Part shown: positions 1 to 7,557 of the stretch, piece after piece | Position numbering within the stretch: the stretch's first letter is position 1 | Layout of the letters: each line of letters begins with the position of its first letter | Origin: a virus | Virus record (IMG/VR): IMGVR_UViG_3300010413_000096 | Location: 1 to 64,000 of that record | Strand: one strand, 5' to 3' | Length of the DNA stretch: 64,000 nucleotides | Position numbers and translations under genes: made by a program | Notes under the pieces: model-generated | What the model saw: only the letters and a program-made list of their open reading frames with translations | Databases searched by the model: none | Told to the model about the DNA's origin: nothing

Positions 1-704
1 TGTCCAGGCGTGTACGGCATCCCTTGTGGTCGTTGCTGAGCTTGTTGTTGTGAATCGAACGTGGGCATCATCATGGATGCCCCCAGGGCTCCTGCTAGCG
101 GGACACCGCTGGTGACCAGCTTGGAGCCGAAGCCCTTCGCACCGCCACCGAACCAGCCGTGACGGCCTGCACGGTAGAGGTCGCCCATCCGCTGTCTGCC
201 GATGGCCTTGCCGAGCCCCATACGCGCAGCAGAGCCGCCCATACGCCAGGCTGCGCCACCGAGGGCACCACCTGCGAAACCGCGCCCGAAGGCGCTGAGC
301 CGGTCTCCTGGCTCGGCTGTGGCGGCGTTCAGGCCGCCACTGAGAAGACCGAAGGCCGCTGCGTCACGCGCTGCGCCTTGGCCCGCTGTGCCCAGGAACT
401 TGGCAGCTCCGGGACTCACCTTGCCCACTTGGCTCACGGCTTTTTGGCCCAGCCAGCCCATAGGCTTGGCTGCACCACTGATGAGCTTGCCGCCTGTGTG
501 TTTCCACAGGGCACCGAGAGCAGGCTTGAGGACGGTGCCCCAGATGGCCTCCTTCTCCATATCGGAGAGACCAAGGTCTTCGAGTGCAGCTTGCGCACCG
601 GCCGTCTTGAAGAGGACACCGGGGTCCATGGGACCTACCTCGACCTGCGCGTTCGCTTGGCGAGCGCCGTCGATGAGGTCTTGGACAAGCTGAGCACCGT
701 TCAT
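1..704 (-). CDS. Tagged Gly/Ala-rich virion protein, 3' end off window
   Basis: The frame is open from ATG at 704 to base 1, giving at least 234 residues without a stop, so the gene is cut by the window edge. The start overlaps the stop of the upstream gene as TGATG. Residues 1-20 are nearly the same as those of the upstream gene (MNGAQLVQDLIDGARQANAQ here). At about residues 31-46 lies the segment LFKTAGAQAALEDLGL, an instance of the tag shared by many late proteins, followed by EKEA. The rest is rich in Gly and Ala (GGLNAATAEP, GGALGGAAWRMGG) with hydrophobic stretches that could be membrane-active or packed helices. Its place behind the sheath gene suggests a tail or virion-internal protein. 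No enzyme motif was seen and its function is unknown. Confidence 0.75.
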   Translation of the reverse strand, partial: MNGAQLVQDLIDGARQANAQVEVGPMDPGVLFKTAGAQAALEDLGLSDMEKEAIWGTVLKPALGALWKHTGGKLISGAAKPMGWLGQKAVSQVGKVSPGAAKFLGTAGQGAARDAAAFGLLSGGLNAATAEPGDRLSAFGRGFAGGALGGAAWRMGGSAARMGLGKAIGRQRMGDLYRAGRHGWFGGGAKGFGSKLVTSGVPLAGALGASMMMPTFDSQQQAQQRPQGMPYTPG

Positions 705-1124
705 CACCAGGCTCCTCTTGCGGGCAAACGCGCAGCGTACTGCTGCGCGCTCTCCCCTACTGGAAGCGCCCGTGGTACTCCGGGAAGTCCGGTAGGCATA
801 GCCGTCGCAGCCGTGGTGCCTACGTTCTTCGCGGCACCAGCCCCACCACCTCCGAAGAGGCTCTTGATACCGCCCCAGGCTTTGCCGCCGAGCCACTTGA
901 GTCCTCGTCCAACCCACGGAAGAGCACGGAAGAGCACGGCTTGCGACCGCTGCGATAGCGGGAAAGGCGGCTTCTTTGGTGGGGTCGAGTCCGACATCCA
1001 GCATGGCTTGCTGGGCGCCGGCCACCTTGAAGAAGTGCTCTTCGTGAACCTCAGCGACTTTCACGTGAGCGTTAGCTCGACGTGCGCCGTCGATGAGATT
1101 CTGGACGAGTTGCTCCCCGGTCAT
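704..1124 (-). pseudogene. Tagged virion protein broken by a 10-bp tandem duplication
   Basis: An ATG at 1124 has a good AGGAG ribosome site and opens a frame starting MTGEQLVQNLIDGARRAN. It continues through the tag HFFKVAGAQQAMLDVGL and TKEA to ...AVASRALP. There the 10-bp unit at 921-930 is repeated exactly at 931-940. The frame then becomes Arg/Trp-rich and unlike a real protein. Removing one copy restores a 136-residue frame that continues ALPWVGRGLKWLGGKAW, then a Gly-rich segment, and ends at the TGA at 704-706, which couples to the next gene. The N-terminus is paralogous to the downstream gene. As sequenced the gene is frameshifted; this is either a real slippage mutation or an assembly error. 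Its role is unknown, probably virion-associated. Confidence 0.75.
921..940. repeat. 10-bp perfect tandem duplication inside a gene
   Basis: The plus strand reads agagcacgga twice in succession (921-930 and 931-940). The extra copy adds 10 bases and shifts the minus-strand reading frame. Both flanking frames look coding once one copy is removed. Confidence 0.9.
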
Positions 1125-1132
1125 CGTAGCTC

Positions 1133-3769
1133 CTACGAACTGATGAGGTGCAGCCCAATCCTGTTCAAGGGCTTGGGCATGTTGATGCTCATGTACGCCT
1201 CGACGCGGTCAGCCGCTGCGGTGCTGACACCCAGCGACGTGATGGACGCATCGTTGAGCGGTGCGCCAATCTTGGCGTACTTGCGGAGCTTCAACAGGTC
1301 GATGCCCGTGTTCATGGCTTGCTTGAGGAAACCCATGGTCTCCTCGGTGATGTTGTAGACACCCAGGAAGTCGTCGAGGATGTCCTGGAAGAACAACGCG
1401 ATGAAGTCGAAGTTCTTGACCAGGCTGTACTCGCCGGTCTGGAGGGTGTCCGCGTCGGTCGTGAGCTGATGCACGCAGTAGGGCAGCGAGTTGGGGCTGT
1501 CCTGTGCGAAAACGAACCATCCAGCGTCCGAAATCTCGGTGATTTGGGTGTCGCTGAAGTAGCGCGTCGAGTGCTGGATTTCGTCGATGCCTGCGATGCC
1601 CAGGTTGGTGAAACCCTGGTGCGAGGGCAGACCGGCAGTCATGCCACCAACGACGCCTGCGAGGTAGTACCCCGGCTGGTCGTCGGCATCCTCGGGGGTT
1701 GTCGACGTGGAGCGCGTCTTGGACCCATCCACGAGTCCGTTGACGGTGACCTCATCCGGCCACACCAGAACGACGCGACGGCTGTTGAAGCTCTGCGAGA
1801 TGGTCGACAGTTCGTCGACCATGTCGTCCTTCGTGAGGTCGCGGCTGATGCGGTAGTTGAGGTCGGTATCGCCATCGACAGGGTCTTGCGCGATGACGTC
1901 CGAGTAGGCAGCGAGAACGATGTCGTTCTCGTTCGGGATGAAGGCTACCACGTAGCCGTAGTTGGTCGTGTAGTCCGTTCCCGTGATGGGGTTCGGGACT
2001 TGCAGCTCGTCGGTGGCCTTCACCAGGTCGGTGCTGAAGGTCGCCGTGGCATCCGAGATGATGCGGAAGGGTCGCCGGGTCGTGGCGGCGCGAGCCGTGG
2101 TGACCGAAACGACCGTGGAGACCTGCGAACCCGTGGTACCGCCGGTGTCGTCGGCCAGGGTCAGGCTGTGATGCGCGACCTCGACCACTCCGGGAGGGCC
2201 AGCGGCGTTGAGCGCCGTGATGAGCCAGTTGCCCGCGTTGCCCACAGGGGCCGTGAGCACCAGCACATTGCCGACCATTCCGGTGGTGCCGGTGATGGCG
2301 GGCATGCTGACCGTCGGACCTGCGGCGACACAATCGCCAGCAGTGAACGAGGTGCTCGCGACGGGCGTTCCGGTTCCCCGGATGATGTAGTACTGCACGT
2401 TGCCAGTGAGCTTCGAGGTGTCGTTCGGAACCGACGGGTCCGGGAATGCCGAGGCGTCTTGCACGCGCAGACGTTGCTCGTCGTAGACCTCGGCGATGGT
2501 GTACTCGCCCTTGCGACTGTCCACGGCGGTATCGCTCACGATGACGAGCTTGTCACCCGCGCGAACGTCGTCGGTGAGGAAGGTCGCAGCCTCGTCGACG
2601 AAGACGATGGCGTCATCAGCCGCCGCGATAGTGGTGCCGGTGATGGCGCCCTTCACGCACTTGTGGCTGCCGTCGGTGTACGCGCCGCTGATGGTCTTCT
2701 CGGTCGGAAGCTTTTGGGCTCCGATGACCACACGGAACTTCTGGGGAATGCCCGTGGTTTCCGCGTTGGAGACGCTGGCCAGGCCTTCCACACTGGTCTT
2801 GTAGGTGGCGATGATGCTCTTGTCCTCGGTGAGGGGCACGATGGCGTAGATGTCCTTACGCCCTTCGATGACCTCCAGGCAGTCGCTGTGCCCGGAAGCG
2901 TTGTCCGATTTGACGCCGAAGAACTGGATGGGGGTCGTGGTGTTTTTGAGCGCGGTGGCCACGACGCCCGCGAGTGGGTTGCGGGAGTCGATTTTGCCGA
3001 TTTTCGACACAATCTCCGTTTCCGAGGAGCAGGTGTCGACGCTTCGAAGGTCTTGGCGCAGCGAGATGTACTCGATGTAGACCTTCGCGTAGGTCACGAC
3101 GCGCGGCGTGGTTTCGCCCGAAAGGACGGTGGTCACGCCACCACCGATTTTGATTTGGTTCAGGGTGACCGTCACGAAGGAGGAGCTGATGGCCACGTCG
3201 TCCACTTCGCGCTCGATGCGGAACAGGAGGTCGGTGGCAGTCGCCGCGAAGTTCGTGGTGGTGCGCAGCGCCGTGGCACTGTCGACCGCCAAGACGCGCT
3301 TGACGAGGTCGGTTCCACCACCCGCCGGGTCCTCGATGATGAGGTAGTCGCCGGCTTTGACACCCGCCGCAACGAAGTCGATGGGTGTGCCTCCCGTGGC
3401 GGTGACCACGTTCGAGTTGATGGTGACGTCCGCGCCCGTCGAAACGTCGGCGTCGTCGTTGTCTTCGGCGATGAGCACACGGCACTCGTCGAAGTAGACT
3501 TGGACGCTGGACGAATCGAGGACCGCGCCGGTCTTGTTTCCCGGCGGGTCGGCCACCGTGATGGCGTCCGTGTAGAGCGCCGGTGGCGTGTACGGATTGT
3601 CGGCCTCTTTCGTGCCGTAGTCCGAACTCGTCTGGATGTCTCCCTTGTCATCCAGGTAGTCCTTAATCCAGTACGCGGGTCCCGCGACCAGACAGTTGAG
3701 GTCCGGAGTCGTTGGCGTCACCGTGACGGTGGCGTATTCCTGATAAACGAGAACAACAGGTCTGGCCAT
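1133..3769 (-). CDS. Contractile tail sheath protein
   Basis: This 878-residue protein is the contractile sheath that surrounds the tail tube. The N-terminus (MARPVVLVYQEYATVTV) and the C-terminal part have sheath character: a conserved core with RRVVLVWPDEVTVNGL, a Gly-rich YYLAGVVGGMTAGLPSHQG segment, and the closing region with GWFVFAQD, the FQDILDDFLGVYN segment and a short basic end. It is longer than most sheaths. The extra length comes from about three beta-type modules near residues 115-180, 375-465 and 575-645, with the pattern 'F...V.AGD.L.I...Y.I..V'. A clear ribosome site (GGAGATACCC) precedes the ATG. A 109-base gap upstream carries a late promoter-like motif, so it may begin its own transcript. 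Assignment to the sheath is by overall pattern; no tube protein was recognised next to it. Confidence 0.82.
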   Translation of the reverse strand: MARPVVLVYQEYATVTVTPTTPDLNCLVAGPAYWIKDYLDDKGDIQTSSDYGTKEADNPYTPPALYTDAITVADPPGNKTGAVLDSSSVQVYFDECRVLIAEDNDDADVSTGADVTINSNVVTATGGTPIDFVAAGVKAGDYLIIEDPAGGGTDLVKRVLAVDSATALRTTTNFAATATDLLFRIEREVDDVAISSSFVTVTLNQIKIGGGVTTVLSGETTPRVVTYAKVYIEYISLRQDLRSVDTCSSETEIVSKIGKIDSRNPLAGVVATALKNTTTPIQFFGVKSDNASGHSDCLEVIEGRKDIYAIVPLTEDKSIIATYKTSVEGLASVSNAETTGIPQKFRVVIGAQKLPTEKTISGAYTDGSHKCVKGAITGTTIAAADDAIVFVDEAATFLTDDVRAGDKLVIVSDTAVDSRKGEYTIAEVYDEQRLRVQDASAFPDPSVPNDTSKLTGNVQYYIIRGTGTPVASTSFTAGDCVAAGPTVSMPAITGTTGMVGNVLVLTAPVGNAGNWLITALNAAGPPGVVEVAHHSLTLADDTGGTTGSQVSTVVSVTTARAATTRRPFRIISDATATFSTDLVKATDELQVPNPITGTDYTTNYGYVVAFIPNENDIVLAAYSDVIAQDPVDGDTDLNYRISRDLTKDDMVDELSTISQSFNSRRVVLVWPDEVTVNGLVDGSKTRSTSTTPEDADDQPGYYLAGVVGGMTAGLPSHQGFTNLGIAGIDEIQHSTRYFSDTQITEISDAGWFVFAQDSPNSLPYCVHQLTTDADTLQTGEYSLVKNFDFIALFFQDILDDFLGVYNITEETMGFLKQAMNTGIDLLKLRKYAKIGAPLNDASITSLGVSTAAADRVEAYMSINMPKPLNRIGLHLISS

Positions 3770-3834
3770 GGGTATCTCCTGCGGTCCGTCAGCAAACGGT
3801 CAGAACTAACGTGAACTGCACGATAGTTCGACCG

Positions 3835-3844
3835 AATTATAGGT
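3835..3844 (-). promoter_or_regulatory. Putative phage late promoter motif (ACCTATAATT)
   Basis: The minus strand reads ACCTATAATT, 65 bases before the sheath ATG, in the only sizeable gap of this region. It matches the RCCTATWHT motif found upstream of seven other late genes. No conserved -35 element is visible. Confidence 0.55.
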
Positions 3845-3878
3845 GGCAGAGGCTTATTTCACAAGCGGCGTTGATGCT

Positions 3879-4580
3879 TTAGGTCTCCGGCAGCTCGCCG
3901 CTGCTACGTGCGACAAGCTCCAGTAAATACTCGTTCGCGCTCATTCCGCTCTCCTGAATTTTCAGAGCGATTTCGGAAAGCAGAGGCGCAACGGGGACCA
4001 CGGTCCAGCGCACGTTGTACTGTACTTGAAACGTCACCTGTGTCGTCCAGGCTTCCTGGTCATCCTCGTAGGGAACGGTGCGGCCCAAGGCCGGGGGACT
4101 CATGTCGTGCAGCGAGAAGACCTTTTGAATGACGTCAGACGCCACATGGATGCTCCAGTGCGTGACGTCTCCCAGGATGGCGCTCTCGCCTTTGCGGCTT
4201 GAAACGCAATCGATGAGGATAGGTACTGTCGAGAGACACCATTGAGCATCCTTCGAGTCCCGGAAGCGGTGTGCCGCTCGGTCTCCGATGATGCTCTTGC
4301 CGTAGACGCTTTGGTCCTTGTCTACATAGATGGCAGGTTTTGCGCCCCGCTTGGTTTCGTTGTCTTCGAAACTGGACTCGATGAAAATCTTGGCTTTGTT
4401 GGCGTCTTCGTACCAAGGGTAGTCGCTGGGACCATTGCCTGGTGCAAATCGTTCCCGTAGGAACGCCACAAAGATGCCCACGATGGCCAGGGGAGAGCCG
4501 TCGACAATCATTGCTGACGTCTGCGCCGGTGCTCTGACCGGAGGTGGCTTTCTTAGGCCGTATCCGCGTTCTCGAGTCAT
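3879..4580 (-). CDS. Hypothetical tail protein, possible tail terminator
   Basis: This 233-residue protein is not recognised by motif. It has a basic N-terminus (MTRERGYGLRKPPPVRAP), one hydrophobic stretch (AMIVDGSPLAIVGIFVAFL) and a mixed alpha/beta body ending in a helical segment (LSEIALKIQESGMSANEYLLELV). Its start overlaps the stop of the upstream FnIII/zinc-ribbon gene by ATGA, so the two are translationally coupled. Its position directly before the sheath gene in transcription order is where many myoviruses encode a tail terminator or neck protein. That assignment is inference from position only. Confidence 0.6.
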   Translation of the reverse strand: MTRERGYGLRKPPPVRAPAQTSAMIVDGSPLAIVGIFVAFLRERFAPGNGPSDYPWYEDANKAKIFIESSFEDNETKRGAKPAIYVDKDQSVYGKSIIGDRAAHRFRDSKDAQWCLSTVPILIDCVSSRKGESAILGDVTHWSIHVASDVIQKVFSLHDMSPPALGRTVPYEDDQEAWTTQVTFQVQYNVRWTVVPVAPLLSEIALKIQESGMSANEYLLELVARSSGELPET

Positions 4581-5416
4581 AACAGTGGTGGTGTCGCTCT
4601 CAAGTCCACAGGTATGGTGTACTCAACTGCATCGTGCGCGAGTAGAGACGTGGTGACCTGTTGATGCACGGTCCGCCTACGTAACTCGGTCTGCCGTTGG
4701 TTTCGTACCTCGTGTCTTAGGTTCGTAGCCGTTTCGATGATGAGGTCTTTGTCTTGGAGCAGCGGGACGTCCAGTAACGTGATGACGTGAGGCGCTGCTT
4801 CTTTTTTGTTACGTTCTGTGGTTTGTGCTTGTACGTTTTTTGGTGTGTTGATGCGACCCCAGACGATGACCGGGTCCCAGTATCCGCCCACGAATGACGT
4901 TCCATAGCAGGTGGAACAGTACTCCTTGGTGGTCGCGCGTGTCGTGGGGTCGTAGCAGTCGGGACACCGTTCGCCCCAGAAACGTCGTTTGAGCAGCGCC
5001 AGGCGTACGCCGTTGTGCCGTTTGAACAGAATCTGTTCGTCGTAACGAAGGCGTCGACGCAGGCCGCGTTGAATGGGGTCCAGCTCGGTTTCGAGTCCAT
5101 GAGGGTCGCTCGTGGCACCGTTCACGCAACCGGAGGGTGGAACAACCCTTACCTTGTAGTAGATGTCTCGCTGAAGTGAATAGAGATGCGCTTTGCCGTC
5201 ATCGGGCAGATGCGGCTGGTCGGTCATGTCGTCGATGTAGTTGAAGCTGTTCTGCACGCCTTCTTGGAGCGTCTCCCAGGGGCCTTCAGTGGACCCGCTA
5301 CGCTGCACGCTGAAGGTGTAGGAGCCGCTCTCCGTGGGGTTATCCAGGTCCCATTGGATGAAGACACGCTTTGGAAAAAGCGGCGTGACCTTCGTGATGT
5401 GGATTCCCAGCGCCAT
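4577..5416 (-). CDS. FnIII-like virion protein with a zinc ribbon
   Basis: The protein has 279 residues. Residues 1-110 look like a fibronectin type III beta-sandwich (VFIQWDLDN...YTFSVQRSGS...YYKVRVVPP). Residues 151-170 hold four cysteines in the spacing C-x2-C-x12-C-x2-C (CPDC and CSTC), a probable zinc ribbon. The C-terminal third is charged and includes TELRRRTVHQQVTTSLL. It starts where the upstream small gene stops. A structural or assembly role at the neck or tail is likely from context, since several phage proteins of this kind sit near the neck. No enzymatic motif was seen. Confidence 0.7.
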   Translation of the reverse strand: MALGIHITKVTPLFPKRVFIQWDLDNPTESGSYTFSVQRSGSTEGPWETLQEGVQNSFNYIDDMTDQPHLPDDGKAHLYSLQRDIYYKVRVVPPSGCVNGATSDPHGLETELDPIQRGLRRRLRYDEQILFKRHNGVRLALLKRRFWGERCPDCYDPTTRATTKEYCSTCYGTSFVGGYWDPVIVWGRINTPKNVQAQTTERNKKEAAPHVITLLDVPLLQDKDLIIETATNLRHEVRNQRQTELRRRTVHQQVTTSLLAHDAVEYTIPVDLRATPPLL

Positions 5417-5682
5417 CAGAGTCCGGTTCTCGAGTCGATGTCAGGAAGTACGCCGAGCTGCACGCGTCGGTCGTGCTCGTTCCAGAGGTCTTGTGTGCTG
5501 CCCGGCGTGTAGTCCACCTTGTCCGCAGGACGGCCATCCGGACCATTCGTGGCAGGGTCGCCTACTTCGCGATGAACCTGGAACGTCTGGTCTTCAGGTC
5601 GCTCGAGAGACGCGCCGACCTTTGCGAGTGCCGCCAGGCACCCGAGCTTGTAGAAGTAACTAGCTGTAGCGCCGTCCGACAT
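5416..5682 (-). CDS. Small tagged late protein
   Basis: I place the start at ATG 5682, with AGGA seven bases upstream, giving 88 residues. An upstream in-frame ATG at 5715 would add 11 residues but lies deep inside the preceding gene. The N-terminus, MSDGATASYFYKLGCLAALA, carries the FYKxGxxxAL tag seen in many late proteins of this phage. The remainder is short and polar with no known domain. The stop TGA overlaps the start of the next gene. Function is unknown; the tag suggests incorporation in the virion or prohead. Confidence 0.65.
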   Translation of the reverse strand: MSDGATASYFYKLGCLAALAKVGASLERPEDQTFQVHREVGDPATNGPDGRPADKVDYTPGSTQDLWNEHDRRVQLGVLPDIDSRTGL

Positions 5683-6157
5683 AGCGATATCCTGACCCGA
5701 TGGTTCCGTAACCACCTTCCATGTTCTGTTGGTTCTTGATGTCTCGCGCCATGGGCAACCACTCGGCGCGGAGTGCTTGTGCGAGTGCCTGGTACGCCTG
5801 GGCCTTTTCGTAGATGCCTGTGGGAGCGATGTCTCCGTCTTGCACGCTGATTTGGTTTCGGAGTTGATGAAACGTTTCGCTCATCATGAGGAAACGCGCA
5901 GTGCCCAGAAGCAGCAAGTACTCGTTGGGAAAATCGCTGCCATCATGCAGGAAACTGCTCACCGGAGTCAGGCCGTTGAACGCGGACACCGCCATCTTCA
6001 CAGCAAAGGTCAGTTCATTCGGGCCGAACTGCACGTCGTCCAGAATGATGTTGCCTTGGCCGCCGGGGAGGTGACCGAGCGCGTAGTCCCGCAAGAACAT
6101 ACGGATTTCAGTCTCCGTTACGACTGCGGGGGTTGTTGGGGTTCCGACTACCGGCAT
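5660..6157 (-). CDS. Hypothetical head-tail or neck protein
   Basis: This 165-residue protein begins MPVVGTPTTPAVVTETEIRM and is mostly helical. The segment YLLLLGTARFLMMSETFHQL and the ending (NMEGGYGTIGSGYRYVGRRY) resemble small connector-type proteins that insert an extended tail between neighbours, but I do not recognise a family. Its ribosome site GGAG sits in the middle of a 13-bp palindrome that fills the gap to the upstream gene, so its translation or transcription could be controlled there. It lies between a tail-side protein and the FnIII/zinc-ribbon gene. Confidence 0.65.
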   Translation of the reverse strand: MPVVGTPTTPAVVTETEIRMFLRDYALGHLPGGQGNIILDDVQFGPNELTFAVKMAVSAFNGLTPVSSFLHDGSDFPNEYLLLLGTARFLMMSETFHQLRNQISVQDGDIAPTGIYEKAQAYQALAQALRAEWLPMARDIKNQQNMEGGYGTIGSGYRYVGRRYS

Positions 6158-6159
6158 GC

Positions 6160-6172
6160 TTTACTCCGTAAA
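6160..6172. repeat. Dispersed palindrome TTTAC-N3-GTAAA, copy 1 (intergenic)
   Basis: The 13-bp palindrome TTTACTCCGTAAA exactly fills the gap between the stop at 6173 and the start at 6157. It includes the GGAG ribosome site of the downstream gene on the minus strand. It is one of six exact copies in the window. Confidence 0.7.
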
Positions 6173-6658
6173 TCAGTGACGCGCCTGGTCCGACCGGATG
6201 TAGATGCGGACCCAGGGTTTGCCCGTGGCCGCAGCACACGTGATTTTCACCTTCTCACCAGGCATGACATCCATGCGAGGAGACAGTTCGATTTTCTTGC
6301 CGGTGCCCGCACCCAGTTGGAACTCGCCAGCGGAAGTTACCACACCCGCTGTCCACGCCACATCGGCCGTGCCGAGGTACGCGTAGATGTGTTCGAGAAC
6401 CGTGGGTTGCTTGTGGTCCAACGAGAACAGACCGCCACCATCCGCTTCGTCCAGCGTACCTTCCGGAGTAGTCGGTCCTGGATTCTTCATGCGGATGATG
6501 CCGTCGTCAGTGTTCACGAAGGGGACGAAGTCCTGTTCGCCGGCTGGTTCGGACGACAGGGCTGGAACCACACCAGCTAGTGCCGTGCCTGCGGCGAACT
6601 TCTGTTCGATGGCTCGGCAAATTTGTTCGTCATCGAGGACGGTTTGTCTGATTTCCAT
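6173..6658 (-). CDS. Hypothetical structural protein (beta-rich)
   Basis: This 161-residue protein starts MEIRQTVLDDEQICRAIEQ after a clear AGGAG site. A short helical N-terminus is followed by a beta-rich body, with SLDHKQPTVLEHIYAYLGT and a C-terminal half (KIELSPRMDVMPGEKVKITC, WVRIYIRSDQ) that reads like a small beta-sandwich, perhaps a binding or decoration fold. No specific family is recognised. It sits in a string of tail and baseplate-type genes with a 9-base gap upstream. Confidence 0.65.
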   Translation of the reverse strand: MEIRQTVLDDEQICRAIEQKFAAGTALAGVVPALSSEPAGEQDFVPFVNTDDGIIRMKNPGPTTPEGTLDEADGGGLFSLDHKQPTVLEHIYAYLGTADVAWTAGVVTSAGEFQLGAGTGKKIELSPRMDVMPGEKVKITCAAATGKPWVRIYIRSDQARH

Positions 6659-6667
6659 GGCACTCTC

Positions 6668-7234
6668 CTATGGGACGACGACTTCTTCGGTATCCGGTCC
6701 GAAGGCTCCGGGTTTGTAGAACTGTACGGTGTACGTGAAACCCGCTTCCACGGTCACCGGATTGACCCATTCTCCGTTCGCATCTGTCGTCGTCACACCG
6801 ACCACGGACGTGAAGTTCTCGAGGTCGTAGTCGGCTTTCTTGTAGACGCGTACCTGTGCTCCCTCGATGGGTGTACCGTCCGGGTCTTTGTACTGCAACT
6901 GGTTCTCGACACCGTAGTCCTCGTTCAACACAACCGTGTTGGGGAACGGGGGAGGTGTCGTGGATTCTGAAGGTTGAAACGGGTTGCCCCAACCACTGAC
7001 GTTGCCATCAGTGTCTTCCGCACGGATGCTGTACCAGTGCGTCAGCGACCCGGTGACATCGTCGTAGAAGAAACGATTGGTCGCTGAATCGTAGTTCGGT
7101 CCCAGCAAGTCGTGCGCTATGGAGACGAGGTCTGCCCAGGTACCTGGTTGGCCGTTGTCGTCGGGTGCACGACGAACGTCGTACTCCTTCATGTCCGCTT
7201 CGGTGTTAGGCAACCAGGTAATTTTGACGCTCAT
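6668..7234 (-). CDS. Fibronectin III-like tail protein
   Basis: The protein has 188 residues. Residues 1-95 form an FnIII-like domain (VKITWLPNTEADMKEYDVRR ... HWYSIRAEDTDGNVSGWG). Residues 105-188 resemble a carboxypeptidase-regulatory-like beta-sandwich (GTPIEGAQVRVYKKADYD ... GVTTTDANGEW ... YTVQFYKPG). Such domains are common in phage tail fibres and baseplate proteins, where they act as spacers or bind surface sugars. The start overlaps the stop of the upstream gene by ATGA. An adhesion or fibre-accessory role is inferred. Confidence 0.7.
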   Translation of the reverse strand: MSVKITWLPNTEADMKEYDVRRAPDDNGQPGTWADLVSIAHDLLGPNYDSATNRFFYDDVTGSLTHWYSIRAEDTDGNVSGWGNPFQPSESTTPPPFPNTVVLNEDYGVENQLQYKDPDGTPIEGAQVRVYKKADYDLENFTSVVGVTTTDANGEWVNPVTVEAGFTYTVQFYKPGAFGPDTEEVVVP

Positions 7235-7557
7235 GTCTCATGTCCTTCGGGGCACTTCGGCACGGCCGGAGCTTCGGTGCCTGTCTCTTCACTCGCCTCC
7301 GTACCTTTGGGTACTTCTGGTGGGTTAATTGTAGGGTCATAACCCGTAGTTCCACAAGGTACAGATGGAACGGACGGGCCAGAAGCTTCCGCACGCGTCG
7401 GAACAGCCGGTGGTGTTAGCGCAGGGTCCTCTGCGGTAGCACCACACGGAGGAACCGGTGCGGTACCCGCAACTGCTTGGGCACCGTCGGGTGCGCGGAG
7501 TCCTCCGATGTTGCAACAATCCTGGAGCATGCCGTCCGTGATGAGAGATACGCTCAT
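7231..7557 (-). CDS. Pro/Ala-rich protein with two internal repeats
   Basis: This 108-residue protein starts MSVSLITDGMLQDCCNIGG, with a vicinal Cys pair. It then has two copies of a roughly 32-residue unit: PPCGATAEDPALTPPAVP and VPCGTTGYDPTINPPEVP, each followed by an EAS stretch. The repeats are rich in Pro, Thr and Ala, so the protein is probably an extended linker. The start overlaps the stop of the fibre gene upstream by ATGA, and its own stop overlaps the next start. Function is unknown; a fibre attachment or spacer role fits the context. Confidence 0.6.
   Translation of the reverse strand: MSVSLITDGMLQDCCNIGGLRAPDGAQAVAGTAPVPPCGATAEDPALTPPAVPTRAEASGPSVPSVPCGTTGYDPTINPPEVPKGTEASEETGTEAPAVPKCPEGHET

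Noticed and set aside
704-997. An independent 97-residue gene starting MSDSTPPKKPPF
   Set aside because: It lacks a ribosome site. Its good-looking part begins only after the 10-bp duplication and joins in frame to the tagged N-terminus when one copy is removed, so it is better read as the 3' part of a broken gene.
1148-3814. An 888-codon open frame on the plus strand opposite the sheath gene
   Set aside because: It has an Arg/Asp/Val/Gly-rich composition typical of the antisense of GC-rich coding DNA, no ribosome site, and a strongly protein-like sheath on the other strand.
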